64,000 nt of DNA from Naegleria lovaniensis (lineage: Eukaryota > Heterolobosea > Eutetramitea > Acrasida > Naegleriidae): contig NW_025407834.1 of the NCBI RefSeq assembly GCF_003324165.1, positions 496,001-560,000 on the forward strand. The letters are read 5' to 3'. The notes under the pieces are model-generated. The model ran no database searches, was not told the origin of the DNA, and worked only from the letters and a program-made list of their open reading frames with translations. Shown here one piece after another: positions 54,377 through 63,872 of the stretch (within the stretch, counting starts at the first letter, position 1; the number at the start of each line of letters is the position of its first letter). The position numbers and the translations under genes are program-made.

Positions 54377-56191
54377 TTACATTTTACCCTTGAAATACAA
54401 GCATGGTTGTTTAGAGCGAGAGAACCAACCATTGCCGTTTCTACATGAAGTGTCTGCATGGTTCAAATTGGCAAGATAGAATTTGGAAGAAAACAGAGCA
54501 GTATAGGCTGTGGTCGATTGGCTGGTGCAGCTAGATCCTTCAAGCATACCGTCGTTTGGATTGGCAATGTTGGTTGATTCAGACAAGAGAGTTAAAATAA
54601 AGGAATACTTGGAAATGATACCGATTGGACTAGTGCCACACATTCTTCCTTCTGGTTTCAAAGTATAGGATAATTGAGCTGTGTAGAGAGTAGCTGTAGT
54701 AGTACCGTCCTTTGCAACAAAGTTTGGAGCTAAAGACATGTATCCTGGATAGGGAAGACCAGTCTTTTGATTACAATAACCGTACTTGGCTGCTAAATAA
54801 CCAAACACGTAATCCTTATTCAATGGATTGAATGGTCCCTTTGAGTAAGCAGAACAATACTTGACCAACTTGGCAACCACTCCAGATCCTTGGAAAGGAG
54901 TTGAAATGGAGTACCAACTTGAGGAGTAGCCGTCAATTGCACAGAGTTTGTTTCTAAGAGCAGCTGACATGACCAAACCTCCTTGTGAGTGAGTGAATAA
55001 GATGACATTTTTCAATTGTGGAACGCCATTCACAGTGACATTGTATCCACTTTCCTTGCGAGCCAAGTCACAATAATATTGTTGCAAATTTCGATCATCC
55101 CAACCAACATCTCGAGTGTTTCTCACTGCAAAGACTCTCTTTGAGCATTGAGGTGTCCATTGTTCAATGTCACCCCAATAATCTTTGAATGAATTGTATT
55201 TTGGAGCTTGATCTTTCACACCACCTGCACCATGAATGAAAATACAAACTTTGGTTCCAACTGGAGTGTTGTAATAGTTACATTTGGTTGAGTCTGCCAT
55301 GTAAGGAAGAGAACATGCTTCTATGCTTGATTCAAACCAGAAAGTTGGTCTTGGGTAAGCAGCAGAGATGCTTTGACCATTGTCAACAGTGTCGTGCAAC
55401 AATTCTGCAAAGTATCGATCTCCCAAAGTAGCAGCAAGTTGTCGATCGAATTTATCCAATGACAAACATCTCTTTGCTAATTGTCTACGTTTTCCTGAAA
55501 TATGTTTCGTCACTCGAATGAATGTATTTCTGGTGATAAAGAATTGTGCATTCACAGCTACAGAGGACGAAGGAACTGGAGAACCACATGACACAAAACC
55601 ATCATCGCCCATGATGAAAGCATCCATCTTCATGGAAGAATTGTTACAGTTTTGGTTAATTAATAAATCGTACTTGGTCGAAGTTGCAGCGAATCGATAG
55701 GTGGTTTGTTGACCAGCGAGCAAAGTAGAACCAAATTGAGCAACTTTGGCAATCAAGGAATTGTTTCTTGGAATAAAGTTCAACGTGAAACAAAACTTGT
55801 TGTTATGTTGGACGACCTTAAAAGTGGAACCAGTTGTCATGATGTTCAAATGATATGAGAGTTGACCATCAAAGATATCTGCTTGAACCCATTGTGGAGC
55901 AGTGCTTGCATGGACTTGCAACACACCATGATAACTCTTTCGTTGACCAGTTCTTTCAGTCAACACAAATTCAAATCCTTTCATATCATCAACACGTGGT
56001 TGAACGGATGGGTTCAATGGCGACCAATATTGTGGAAAGAGTTGTTTGAGAGTGGATTGTGATACAGAGCTAGTAGAGGCTTGTGCTTGTGTACCTCTTA
56101 CATTGAGACTTGGAGCATGTTCTGAGCTCATGACTACCATGCTCATCATGACTATTAGGCAGCATGAAATCAACAAATTTGAAAGAGCCAT
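54377..56191 (-). CDS. Secreted alpha/beta-hydrolase-like protein, tandem copy A
   Basis: An intron-free 604-residue protein begins with a signal peptide (LLISCCLIVMMSMVVMSS). The N-terminal domain carries YWSPLNPSVQPRVDDMKGFE. The C-terminal part has the lipase-like oxyanion-type HGAGG (320-324) and nucleophile elbow THSQGG with Ser402, in the context NVILFTHSQGGLVMSAALRN. A conserved block (about residues 450-490, GPFNPLNKDYVFGYLAAKYG) and many Cys pairs follow, ending FKGKM. Catalytic Asp and His are not assigned. A secreted esterase or lipase-like enzyme is likely; substrate unknown. Confidence 0.7.
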   Translation of the reverse strand: MALSNLLISCCLIVMMSMVVMSSEHAPSLNVRGTQAQASTSSVSQSTLKQLFPQYWSPLNPSVQPRVDDMKGFEFVLTERTGQRKSYHGVLQVHASTAPQWVQADIFDGQLSYHLNIMTTGSTFKVVQHNNKFCFTLNFIPRNNSLIAKVAQFGSTLLAGQQTTYRFAATSTKYDLLINQNCNNSSMKMDAFIMGDDGFVSCGSPVPSSSVAVNAQFFITRNTFIRVTKHISGKRRQLAKRCLSLDKFDRQLAATLGDRYFAELLHDTVDNGQSISAAYPRPTFWFESSIEACSLPYMADSTKCNYYNTPVGTKVCIFIHGAGGVKDQAPKYNSFKDYWGDIEQWTPQCSKRVFAVRNTRDVGWDDRNLQQYYCDLARKESGYNVTVNGVPQLKNVILFTHSQGGLVMSAALRNKLCAIDGYSSSWYSISTPFQGSGVVAKLVKYCSAYSKGPFNPLNKDYVFGYLAAKYGYCNQKTGLPYPGYMSLAPNFVAKDGTTTATLYTAQLSYTLKPEGRMCGTSPIGIISKYSFILTLLSESTNIANPNDGMLEGSSCTSQSTTAYTALFSSKFYLANLNHADTSCRNGNGWFSRSKQPCLYFKGKM

Positions 56192-57224
56192 AATTGTGTG
56201 TTAGAGTTAGGAACTACCTGAAGAGACCTTCTTCAAATAAAACTGTATATCGTTGTTGTTATACAAATAAATTGGATAACACTCGTAATAGAGAGCTATT
56301 CCCCTTGTTGTAGAAATTGTTGAGAGCAGTATCCCGAAGAAGGGTGTTTCTGCTGTTCTTCTTGTTGTTATTGTAATGACTCGCTAGCGAGACTACGTGG
56401 GTTGATGCTGATGTTTGTGTTTTTTTAAATTGTTGTTGTTGTTACTCAACAGTTATGATGGTCCTTCAAAAAGCTTTGCTACAAGAAAGCCTTTCTCTCT
56501 CGTGTGCGCTATTGTATGTGCTCGTTTCGGGAAAATACTCTGAATATTTTCGAACAAAAAGAAACCTCTACGCTTTTAAAACAATTACAGAGAGCGAAAG
56601 GAGGGAGATGCAATTCACGAATAACGTTGTCCTCAGAAAGCAACACAAGTTGGCATTTGGTGTTTGCTAGCGCTATTTGAATTTTATTTTTTTGGACATG
56701 GCCCATGAACAGTCATGCTTGATAAGGGATAAACTGTCCTCTGTTGAAGTGCAGCTCAAATAGAGATAGATGTGACTTGGGTTGGCAAGTGAGAGGAGGT
56801 GAGTAAGGAAAGATGTATCTTTCTAGCGTTAGGTCTCACATTAAGAATACTATTACTACGGCTACTAAAAGAAGAGTAAATACAGACACAACAACTTTGA
56901 ATACTGTACAAGTTCTAATTTGGGGAAAACATGAATACAGAAACCGAAGCAAAGAAATAAAAACATGAATCGCTACGGTTGTTGAATTACGGTTGTGTAC
57001 ACCACAGCAGAGAGCTCAATTGCTTTGAGATGTTGAAAGAGATGAAAGACCTTAGGATCATCTCTCATCTCTTTCTTAATTTATGGAATGAGAATTGAAT
57101 GGAGTCAGGTTTCCAAAGTGGGGTTGAAGGTTCAGAAAAACATGTCATCCTGAGTGATTCTTAATGTTTTCAATTATGAACTATACATCTCTCCGACACG
57201 TGTAACAAGATAAAGTGTTAACTT
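56192..57224. other. Spacer between hydrolase paralogues, nothing recognised
   Basis: Just over 1 kb, containing short spurious frames of 65-71 codons on both strands and GTT/GTTGTT simple repeats near 56430. It should contain the promoter of copy A. Confidence 0.4.
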
Positions 57225-59144
57225 TTACACTTTATCCTTATAATACAAGCATGGTTGTTTCGAACGAGAGAACCAACCGTTACCATTTCTACATGAGGTA
57301 TCAGCATGATTCAAATTAGCAAGATAATGATTGGAACTAAACGAAGCAGAATAGGATGATTGAGAGGAGTGTTTGGTACAACTCGAGGACTCGACAAATC
57401 CATCGTTGGGCTGTTCAGTCTGAGTGGCATCCACAAGCAAAGTCAACACGAAGGAATAACGAGAGAGAAGACCAGTTGGACTGGTTCCGCACATTCTTCC
57501 ATTGGGTTTGATGTTACGAGCGACTAAGAAATTGTTCATGGCAGAGCTTGTGGTTGTTCCGTCCTTAGCCACATAATTTGGAGCCAAAGACATGTATCCT
57601 GGATAGGGAAGACCGGTCTTTTGATTACAATAACCGTACTTGGCTGCTAAATAACCAAACACGTAATCCTTATTCAATGGATTGAATGGTCCCTTTGAGT
57701 AAGCAGCACAATACTTGATCAACTTTTCAACGACATCAGAACCATCGAAAGGAGTCGACACAGAGTACCAACTCGATGATGAATGGAAGGCACAGAGTTT
57801 GTTCTTGAGAGCAGCTGAAATGACCAAACCTCCTTGTGAGTGAGCAAAGAGGACGACATTCTTCACTTGAGGAACACCATTCAGAGTGTGATTGAGTCCA
57901 CTTTCTCGAACAGCCAAGTCGCAATAATACTTTTGCAAATTTCGATCATCCCAACCAACATCTCGAGTGTTCCTCACTGCAAAGACTCTCTTTGAGCATT
58001 GAGGAGTCCATTGTTCAATATCACCCCAATAATCTTTGAATGAATTGTATTTTGGAGCTTGATCTTTCACACCACCTGCACCATGAACGAAAATACACAC
58101 CTTAGTTCCAGGTTGAGTGTTTCGACTGTTGCACTTGGATGAGTCTGCCATGTAAGGGAATTCACAAGCCTCAGCACTCGATTCAAACCAGAAGGTTGGT
58201 CTTGGGAAGGCTGCAGTTATAGTCTCTCGATTGTCAACGGTGTCTTGCAACAATTCAGCAAAGTAACGATCTCCCAAGGATATGGCCAGTTGTCGATCGA
58301 ACTTTTCCAACGACAAACATCTCTTTGCCAATTGTCTCGCCTTACCCTCGATCTGCTTGGTGACCTTGATCAATACGTTTCTAGTGATAAAGAATTGAGG
58401 TTTCACTGCAACAGAGGATGAGGATACGGCAGGAGCACATGAAACAAAACCGTCATCACCCAAAACAAAGGCATCCATCTTCAATGAAGCATTATTACAG
58501 AGTTGGTTGATCAAGGCATCGTATTTGACACTATTTTGAGAAAATCGATAGGTGGTTTGTTGACCAGCCAGTAAAGAAGTGGCAAATTGAGCAACTTTGG
58601 CAAGTAACGTATTGTTTCTAGGAATAAAGTTCAACGAGAAACAAAACTTGGAAGTGTTTTGAATGACCTTAAAAGAAGCTGTCTTTCTCAACACGTTCAA
58701 ATGATATGACACTTGACCAGCAAAGACATCGACGTTGACCCATTGTGGAGTGCTGCTGGCATGAATCTGCAAAACACCATTATAGCTCTTTCGTTGTCCA
58801 GTTCGTTCTGTCAACACAAATTCAAATCCGTGCATGTCATCAATGTGTGGTTGAGAGCCAGCTTTCAATGGTGACCAATATTGTGAGAATAATAGCTTAA
58901 CCTTGGAAGTGGAGGAAGAGGAATGTGATTGTACAGACGCAGCCGAGTTCACGGAAGTGTCAGTTGTGAGAGTATTGGTGGCGGTTGTTGTTGTTATTGG
59001 TTTCACTTCTTCATCATGATGATTATGTTGTGACTCAACGGTGAGGACAGGTTTTTCTGCCTTCACATAACACAGGAGAGTAATCAACAACAGTACACAC
59101 AAAATGCGTGAAGATGATGACCAGTTCACGTTCGTTCTGATCAT
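57225..59144 (-). CDS. Secreted alpha/beta-hydrolase-like protein, tandem copy B
   Basis: This 639-residue paralogue of copy A has an N-terminal signal peptide (ILCVLLLITLLCYVKA) and a 45-residue Thr/Ser/His-rich spacer before the shared domain (FSQYWSPLKAGSQPHIDDMH). It keeps HGAGG, the nucleophile context FAHSQGGLVISAALKN and all the Cys positions I could compare, ending YYKDKV. Copies A and B are same-strand neighbours with about 1 kb between. Short stretches are almost identical in DNA while other parts differ, consistent with ongoing gene conversion. Confidence 0.72.
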   Translation of the reverse strand: MIRTNVNWSSSSRILCVLLLITLLCYVKAEKPVLTVESQHNHHDEEVKPITTTTATNTLTTDTSVNSAASVQSHSSSSTSKVKLLFSQYWSPLKAGSQPHIDDMHGFEFVLTERTGQRKSYNGVLQIHASSTPQWVNVDVFAGQVSYHLNVLRKTASFKVIQNTSKFCFSLNFIPRNNTLLAKVAQFATSLLAGQQTTYRFSQNSVKYDALINQLCNNASLKMDAFVLGDDGFVSCAPAVSSSSVAVKPQFFITRNVLIKVTKQIEGKARQLAKRCLSLEKFDRQLAISLGDRYFAELLQDTVDNRETITAAFPRPTFWFESSAEACEFPYMADSSKCNSRNTQPGTKVCIFVHGAGGVKDQAPKYNSFKDYWGDIEQWTPQCSKRVFAVRNTRDVGWDDRNLQKYYCDLAVRESGLNHTLNGVPQVKNVVLFAHSQGGLVISAALKNKLCAFHSSSSWYSVSTPFDGSDVVEKLIKYCAAYSKGPFNPLNKDYVFGYLAAKYGYCNQKTGLPYPGYMSLAPNYVAKDGTTTSSAMNNFLVARNIKPNGRMCGTSPTGLLSRYSFVLTLLVDATQTEQPNDGFVESSSCTKHSSQSSYSASFSSNHYLANLNHADTSCRNGNGWFSRSKQPCLYYKDKV

Positions 59145-59335
59145 GTTCTAATAGTACAAGGGAATAATTTACAACAGTGAGAGGTTATTGAGCTTTCGAT
59201 CTTTCGGTTTTTTCTTCTGTGTGTTGAAGATGGTCCTCAGAGTGCAGTTATTGACTGCCCTTGACGTTGGTTGTCGTGGTCCATTGGCGACGTTTAAAAT
59301 AGAGATCATTGCACGATCATGGCAAAACTATCTAT

Positions 59336-59359
59336 AACATAAATTTAAAAATTTCCGAC
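59336..59359. repeat. Left terminal inverted repeat (24 bp)
   Basis: Exact reverse complement of the right end. Core AAATTTAAAAATTT is itself nearly palindromic. Preceded by CTAT. Confidence 0.93.
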
Positions 59360-59626
59360 CTTCATTTTTGAACGGTTTTCTTGAAATTGAAAAATAAACC
59401 AGAGCTAAAGTATTTATTGAGTTCTTGACAACAATAGCTAATTTGAAGAAGATAATTACAGCAATCGTTTGTAATAGGAGTAATATAACTATTACACCTT
59501 TGTGGTTGTTGTTATTGTTGGAGTGTGAGAGGATTGAGATTTGTTTGATTTGGTATTTTGAAGCAGTGTAGTGTGAGGAGGTGTTGTCTGTTAAGCTTAT
59601 AATGCGATAATTTACAACAACAGCAA

Positions 59627-60661
59627 CTAATGCTGAAAGGGCCACCTTGGTACAAGACCTAGTTTGTACCACAAGTCAGTGTAAGCGTTTTCTTGGAATT
59701 GTGGTAGAGGCATAACTGGCAAAAATCCAGGTGGTGATTGTTGTGGTTGCGGTGGTTGCATCATTACAACGATCGGAGGTTGTTGTGTTGATAGAGTGGG
59801 TTGTGATGACAATACGTTATTTGTGCTATTGGATGTTGGTTGTTTTTCGTTCGTTGGCTCTTTCGACTCGGAGGTGAGGTGTTTGATAGTGTGTGCAAGT
59901 ATTTCAATTTCGTCTTGTTGTTTTTCTCTTTTCTGCTTTTCTTTACGCAATTCTTCTTTCAGCTCCTGAATATATTCTTCCGACTGCTGAATACGTTTTT
60001 TCAATTCTGCCTTTGTTTCTTGTATTGGCCTTGTTTTCTTCTTCTGTGGCTCGACTTCGTCATCATTTATCTCATTTTTCTTCGTTTTGCTTGATGATGT
60101 TTTTTTTGGCTGTTTCTTTGTAGACTTTTTGCTTTTCTGCTTTTTTTCGTTCTCTGTTGGATTTGATTCTTGTGTTTGTTGTTTGTGTGTAGTTTGTTGT
60201 TCTTTTTCGACATCTTGTGCTTGCTTTGACATACTACGAGTTGTCATTCTTGAAGGGTCAGGAATGTGAGTGGTTTCCGCTCTTACAGTCTCGTGTTGTA
60301 TTTTAAATGTATTAAAGACAAAAGGTTCAATTCTTGAGAATTTCTCCTCAGACAATGTTGCTTGTTGCGGATCCGACACTACAGCCAGTTTGTCAACAGA
60401 AATGAAATGAAATCTATCACGACATTCTTTGTGTGTATCTATTTCCTCCAAAAGACCGATGTCAAAACAGAGGGCTGTGGGGATTGATGAACCGTTTGTC
60501 GTGAAACAAAACACACCATACAAAGCCGAATTAAATTGAACAACCATCCCACTCTCAATTTTACTGCTGGTTGTGGAGTTTTCACAAAGCTGGAACGCTT
60601 TTGTGTCGTCTAGTGAGCCGATTGGTCGACTCAGCAAGTAGTTTGCTGTTAATTCTGACAT
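59627..60661 (-). CDS. Transposon accessory protein with coiled coil and Pro/Gln-rich C-terminus
   Basis: 344 residues. The N-terminal third (residues 1-120) is the most protein-like, with strands such as GMVVQFNSALYGVFCFTTNG and SVDKLAVVSDPQQATL. A Lys/Glu-rich, nuclear-signal-like segment follows (KKTSSSKTKKNEINDD). Then comes a coiled coil (ELKKRIQQSEEYIQELKEEL) and a C-terminus rich in Pro/Gln (PPQPQQSPPGFLPVMPLPQF) ending WYKLGLVPRWPFQH. It is divergent from the transposase and within the inverted repeats. By analogy with accessory proteins of Harbinger- or Spm-type elements it may bind the ends or promote expression, but no homologue is recognised. Confidence 0.75.
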   Translation of the reverse strand: MSELTANYLLSRPIGSLDDTKAFQLCENSTTSSKIESGMVVQFNSALYGVFCFTTNGSSIPTALCFDIGLLEEIDTHKECRDRFHFISVDKLAVVSDPQQATLSEEKFSRIEPFVFNTFKIQHETVRAETTHIPDPSRMTTRSMSKQAQDVEKEQQTTHKQQTQESNPTENEKKQKSKKSTKKQPKKTSSSKTKKNEINDDEVEPQKKKTRPIQETKAELKKRIQQSEEYIQELKEELRKEKQKREKQQDEIEILAHTIKHLTSESKEPTNEKQPTSNSTNNVLSSQPTLSTQQPPIVVMMQPPQPQQSPPGFLPVMPLPQFQENAYTDLWYKLGLVPRWPFQH

Positions 60662-60734
60662 TTGCCTGGTATTTTTAGTTTTTTTGAGCTAATTTTGTCC
60701 CAAAAAGGCCAAAAATACACCGCAAAATCTAAAA
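60662..60734. promoter_or_regulatory. Bidirectional promoter region of the transposon
   Basis: The 73-bp spacer between the two divergent start codons is the only possible promoter for both genes. It is AT-rich, with TTTTTTT and AAAAAGGCCAAAAA tracts. Confidence 0.6.
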
Positions 60735-63062
60735 ATGAAAGACATGAGTGAAATGTTTGAAAGACTTGCAGCGAAACAACAAGCAAGGTCAACAACAGCT
60801 GTAGCAACCTCTAGCACTGATGTCACATTATTAAACGACGACGAAAGCAAACAGAATAACATATCAAAAAAGAGAGACAGAAATCAATGCCAAAAACGCA
60901 AATACACATTTCGCAAAAGAAGACCGTCGAAAAAGAAAAAGCAGATCAAAAATCATGATTTACAAAGCTCGGAATCAGTTAAACAGGTCTTTCAAGACCG
61001 AACCTCATGTTGTGTCAAACATTTTTCCGAAGACGATGTTGTAGAGTTCAGATCACGCTATTCAAACTTGTCCACAGAAAACGCCAAACAGATGTTCGTG
61101 TTTAATTCGTTGAAAAACGCAAACGGTTCAACACTGTATCTTAATGGCAAACCTTGTTGCATTCAATGCTTTGCTAAAATGTTCGGCATTAGCAAGTTCA
61201 AGCTCAAACAAGCAAAAAAAGCAATCCGTAATGAAGTTGTGCCAAGTACGGGTTGGCATGGGAATACGGGTAACAAAAAACATACAACCAGAAAATCGGA
61301 AGCCATTGCTTGGATGCAAGTTCTGTTGGAAAGAGATGGTCAATTTGCTCCCAATAACACCGAAATACATTTACCGTGCTACAATTCATGGAACGACATA
61401 TTTGAACAGTACTCCGCCGACATGACAAAAAAAAAAGCACCGGCATACAAGACCAAAGTGAACTTTTGTAATCTTATTGAACAAGAATTTCCTACAATAA
61501 TTCTACCCAAGTCAACGAGGTTAGGAAAATGTGATGATTGTTTGCAATTTAAGAAGGAGAAAGCAAAACTCGAACTCAAGGACACAAAGGGACGAAATGC
61601 TCTTGATGAAAAAATTAAAATCCATCAGCAGCATCATGAGAAAGAACGGGCTTATTATTACTATCGAAGAGAAAAAGCACAACAAAACCCTTCGGATATT
61701 GAATGTATTATAATTGACGGAGCAGAGGCGATTCAATTTCCAGTAATGTATCCAATCCCAAAAAGTGCGTCAAGTAATGTACAAAAGTTGAAGATGGGAT
61801 GTTATGGCTTGATTGCACATGGAGCCAACACCAGAATGTTGAAATTGATTCCTCCTCATTTTCCAGGCGGTGCTAATCTCGCTTGCACTGTTTTATATGA
61901 AGCATGTAGACAACAAATCGAAAGTAATAACAGATCTAGAACACTCTTCGTTCAAGCAGACAATTGTGCCAAAGAAGCGAAAAACAAATACTCAATTGCT
62001 TTCCTTGCAATGCTTGTGCATTATGGATGGTTTGAAGAAATTTTTATTTCCACCATGATTGTCGGTCACACCCACGCCGACATTGATCAAATGTTCAGTA
62101 CTTATGCAAAGAACTTGCATCAAAAGGACGATAGAGGTGTTGTAGAAACACCACAAAACTTCATAGACAAGATTGAAACTTGGTATTGTGACGGAAGTAC
62201 AAGACCAAAAGCATCCTTTTTGCAGAGAATGTTTGATTGGTCGACTTTTTTTGATGGTGTTGTGATGAACTTTGAAGGGATTTCAAATTATCATGGATTC
62301 AGGATCTTCCAAACTAAAGAGGGTCATGTTGCACTGCAGGTAAAGTTGTACAATGGTGATGAGTCTTCGGTGTTCCACGGACCAGATCAAACAGCCAACA
62401 CTTGGTATTCAATATTTGTGCATAATCAAATTCCTAAAGGCGAACCTGCATTGATTGAGACTGAAAACAGTGATGAAATATTACAAGGCATTGAAGGATT
62501 GTTTCCTCATCTCGCAGACTCTTCGAAAGATTGGATGAGACAGTACAAAGAGTCAAAGGGAAAATCAATATTTAATCATCAACTCAGTGCAAAACCCGAA
62601 GATTTTTGGTTGGAGAGAATTATAACGCCACAAGTATCTTCTGCTTGTGTCACTACAAATGCCAACAATAATCTCACACCCACCTTTTGTGCAACAATTC
62701 CAAGTGAACACATATCTAAACCACCACACAAACTAGTTGGAGATTACGAATACGGAGAATGGGTTGCTTTTGATCAAAATATTTCACATGATGCTTATGG
62801 TGTAGGAATGATTGTATCACACACTCCGTTGAAGGTTGTTGAATACTCTGTCAATGATGACAAAATTTCTGAGACACCGAATGACCTTTTCAAAGCAATT
62901 GAGCCGTCATCGATTCTCATCAGGTCGTTCCGGATCAACCAAGATCGAAAAATCCATACAATAGCTCTGAATACTATTCAGAAAGCGTTGTCCAAGCTGC
63001 GTAATGAACCTGAAAAAGCCCATAAAAGAGCTCCAAGACGAAAATCCAAACAAAAGAAATAA
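60735..63062 (+). CDS. DDE-like transposase
   Basis: 775 residues. A strongly basic nuclear-signal-like region spans 46-72 (RKRRPSKKKKQIKNH). Cys-rich segments follow (CCVKHF at 92-97, CCIQCFAKMFGIS at 141-153, CDDC at 266-269), giving a DNA-binding head. The catalytic core has three conserved acidic sites: CIIIDGAEAIQFP (Asp328), LFVQADNCAKEAKNK (Asp409) and VGHTHADIDQMFS (Asp449/Asp451). This arrangement resembles transposase-like proteins found scattered in algae, oomycetes and metazoans (the DUF7869-like type). The frame is uninterrupted. C-terminal residues are basic (KRAPRRKSKQKK). Which residue is the third catalytic acid is inferred. Confidence 0.82.
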   Translation: MKDMSEMFERLAAKQQARSTTAVATSSTDVTLLNDDESKQNNISKKRDRNQCQKRKYTFRKRRPSKKKKQIKNHDLQSSESVKQVFQDRTSCCVKHFSEDDVVEFRSRYSNLSTENAKQMFVFNSLKNANGSTLYLNGKPCCIQCFAKMFGISKFKLKQAKKAIRNEVVPSTGWHGNTGNKKHTTRKSEAIAWMQVLLERDGQFAPNNTEIHLPCYNSWNDIFEQYSADMTKKKAPAYKTKVNFCNLIEQEFPTIILPKSTRLGKCDDCLQFKKEKAKLELKDTKGRNALDEKIKIHQQHHEKERAYYYYRREKAQQNPSDIECIIIDGAEAIQFPVMYPIPKSASSNVQKLKMGCYGLIAHGANTRMLKLIPPHFPGGANLACTVLYEACRQQIESNNRSRTLFVQADNCAKEAKNKYSIAFLAMLVHYGWFEEIFISTMIVGHTHADIDQMFSTYAKNLHQKDDRGVVETPQNFIDKIETWYCDGSTRPKASFLQRMFDWSTFFDGVVMNFEGISNYHGFRIFQTKEGHVALQVKLYNGDESSVFHGPDQTANTWYSIFVHNQIPKGEPALIETENSDEILQGIEGLFPHLADSSKDWMRQYKESKGKSIFNHQLSAKPEDFWLERIITPQVSSACVTTNANNNLTPTFCATIPSEHISKPPHKLVGDYEYGEWVAFDQNISHDAYGVGMIVSHTPLKVVEYSVNDDKISETPNDLFKAIEPSSILIRSFRINQDRKIHTIALNTIQKALSKLRNEPEKAHKRAPRRKSKQKK

Positions 63063-63094
63063 ATTGCCGTTGTGGTTGGATTTCTCGAAAAGTG

Positions 63095-63118
63095 TCGGAA
63101 ATTTTTAAATTTATGTTC
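63095..63118. repeat. Right terminal inverted repeat (24 bp)
   Basis: Exact reverse complement of the left end, followed by CTAT. The transposase stop is 32 bp inside it. Confidence 0.93.
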
Positions 63119-63122
63119 TATG

Positions 63123-63872
63123 AAAAGGCCACAACAATGCGTGCGCGTGCTTGTTTGGAAAGCTTTCAATTTGTATGGTGCTGGGAACACGTGATGAAAG
63201 CTTGCAAGAAAAAGGTGCAGGTGGGACATTTTTGGAATTGCATAACACATAAAGAGATTCTTCAAGAAAGATGCGAGCCTCAACCTCTTGTTGAAAGTAT
63301 ACTGACTCTACTTGTAAAGATGTAACCAGAGAGTGGTTGTTTTAAGGTTACACCCTAAACAGTTGAATAGTTTACAACAATCTACAATTAGCATGAGAAA
63401 ACGATTTCAGGTGAAGCTTACGGCCAAAGCTTGCCATTCCTAACGCTCAGAGAGGAAGAGGTAACAGGTTGCTCTTGTTGTCATCTCATGAAGTAATAGC
63501 TCCGAATCGGTTTGAAAGATTGGTTTGGTAACACCTTTACCATCAAGAGAAAAATCCCAAGAAATAAGGACGTTGAAGAACAACACCACAAATTAGTAAT
63601 TAGCAATGGTTGTTCTTGCCCCTAATTTTCCAATGGAATATTTATATTATATGACACAATTGGAATGCCATGAATTGTTGAATACATAGCCGCATCAATC
63701 ATTGCTTCCCAAGGTTATTGTGATATATGTTGTTTCTCAAAATCAACTTATTCAAGACAGAATCAGCCATCCACACGCATTGTCTTGAATTGATCACTAA
63801 AAGCAGGACGAATTAGACACGTTGCCAACTCCCTTTTATTCTGTCGAAAAAACCGCTTCAGTTGACAATTTT
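63123..63872. other. Intergenic region, nothing recognised
   Basis: About 750 bp between the transposon and the right-edge gene. A plus-strand open frame running from inside the element's right end to 63325 is not coding by composition. TTTACAACA motifs occur near 63371 and also near 59167 and 59609, but do not form a longer repeat. Confidence 0.4.

Larger units (their letters stand above)
59332..63122. mobile_element. Complete DNA transposon with two divergent genes
   Basis: The element proper spans 59336-63118 (3,783 bp). It is bounded by perfect 24-bp terminal inverted repeats (AACATAAATTT...) and flanked by a CTAT direct duplication (59332-59335 and 63119-63122). Inside are a 775-residue DDE-like transposase (plus) and a 344-residue accessory protein (minus) sharing a 73-bp central promoter. 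Both frames are intact, and the repeats and target duplication match exactly, so the insertion is likely recent. Superfamily is unassigned: a 4-bp duplication and the transposase motifs do not match the best-known groups I can recall. It sits about 190 bp upstream of hydrolase copy B. Confidence 0.87.

Noticed and set aside
63092-63325. Plus-strand frame across the transposon's right end
   Set aside because: It begins inside the inverted repeat and runs into flanking DNA, so it is chance openness.
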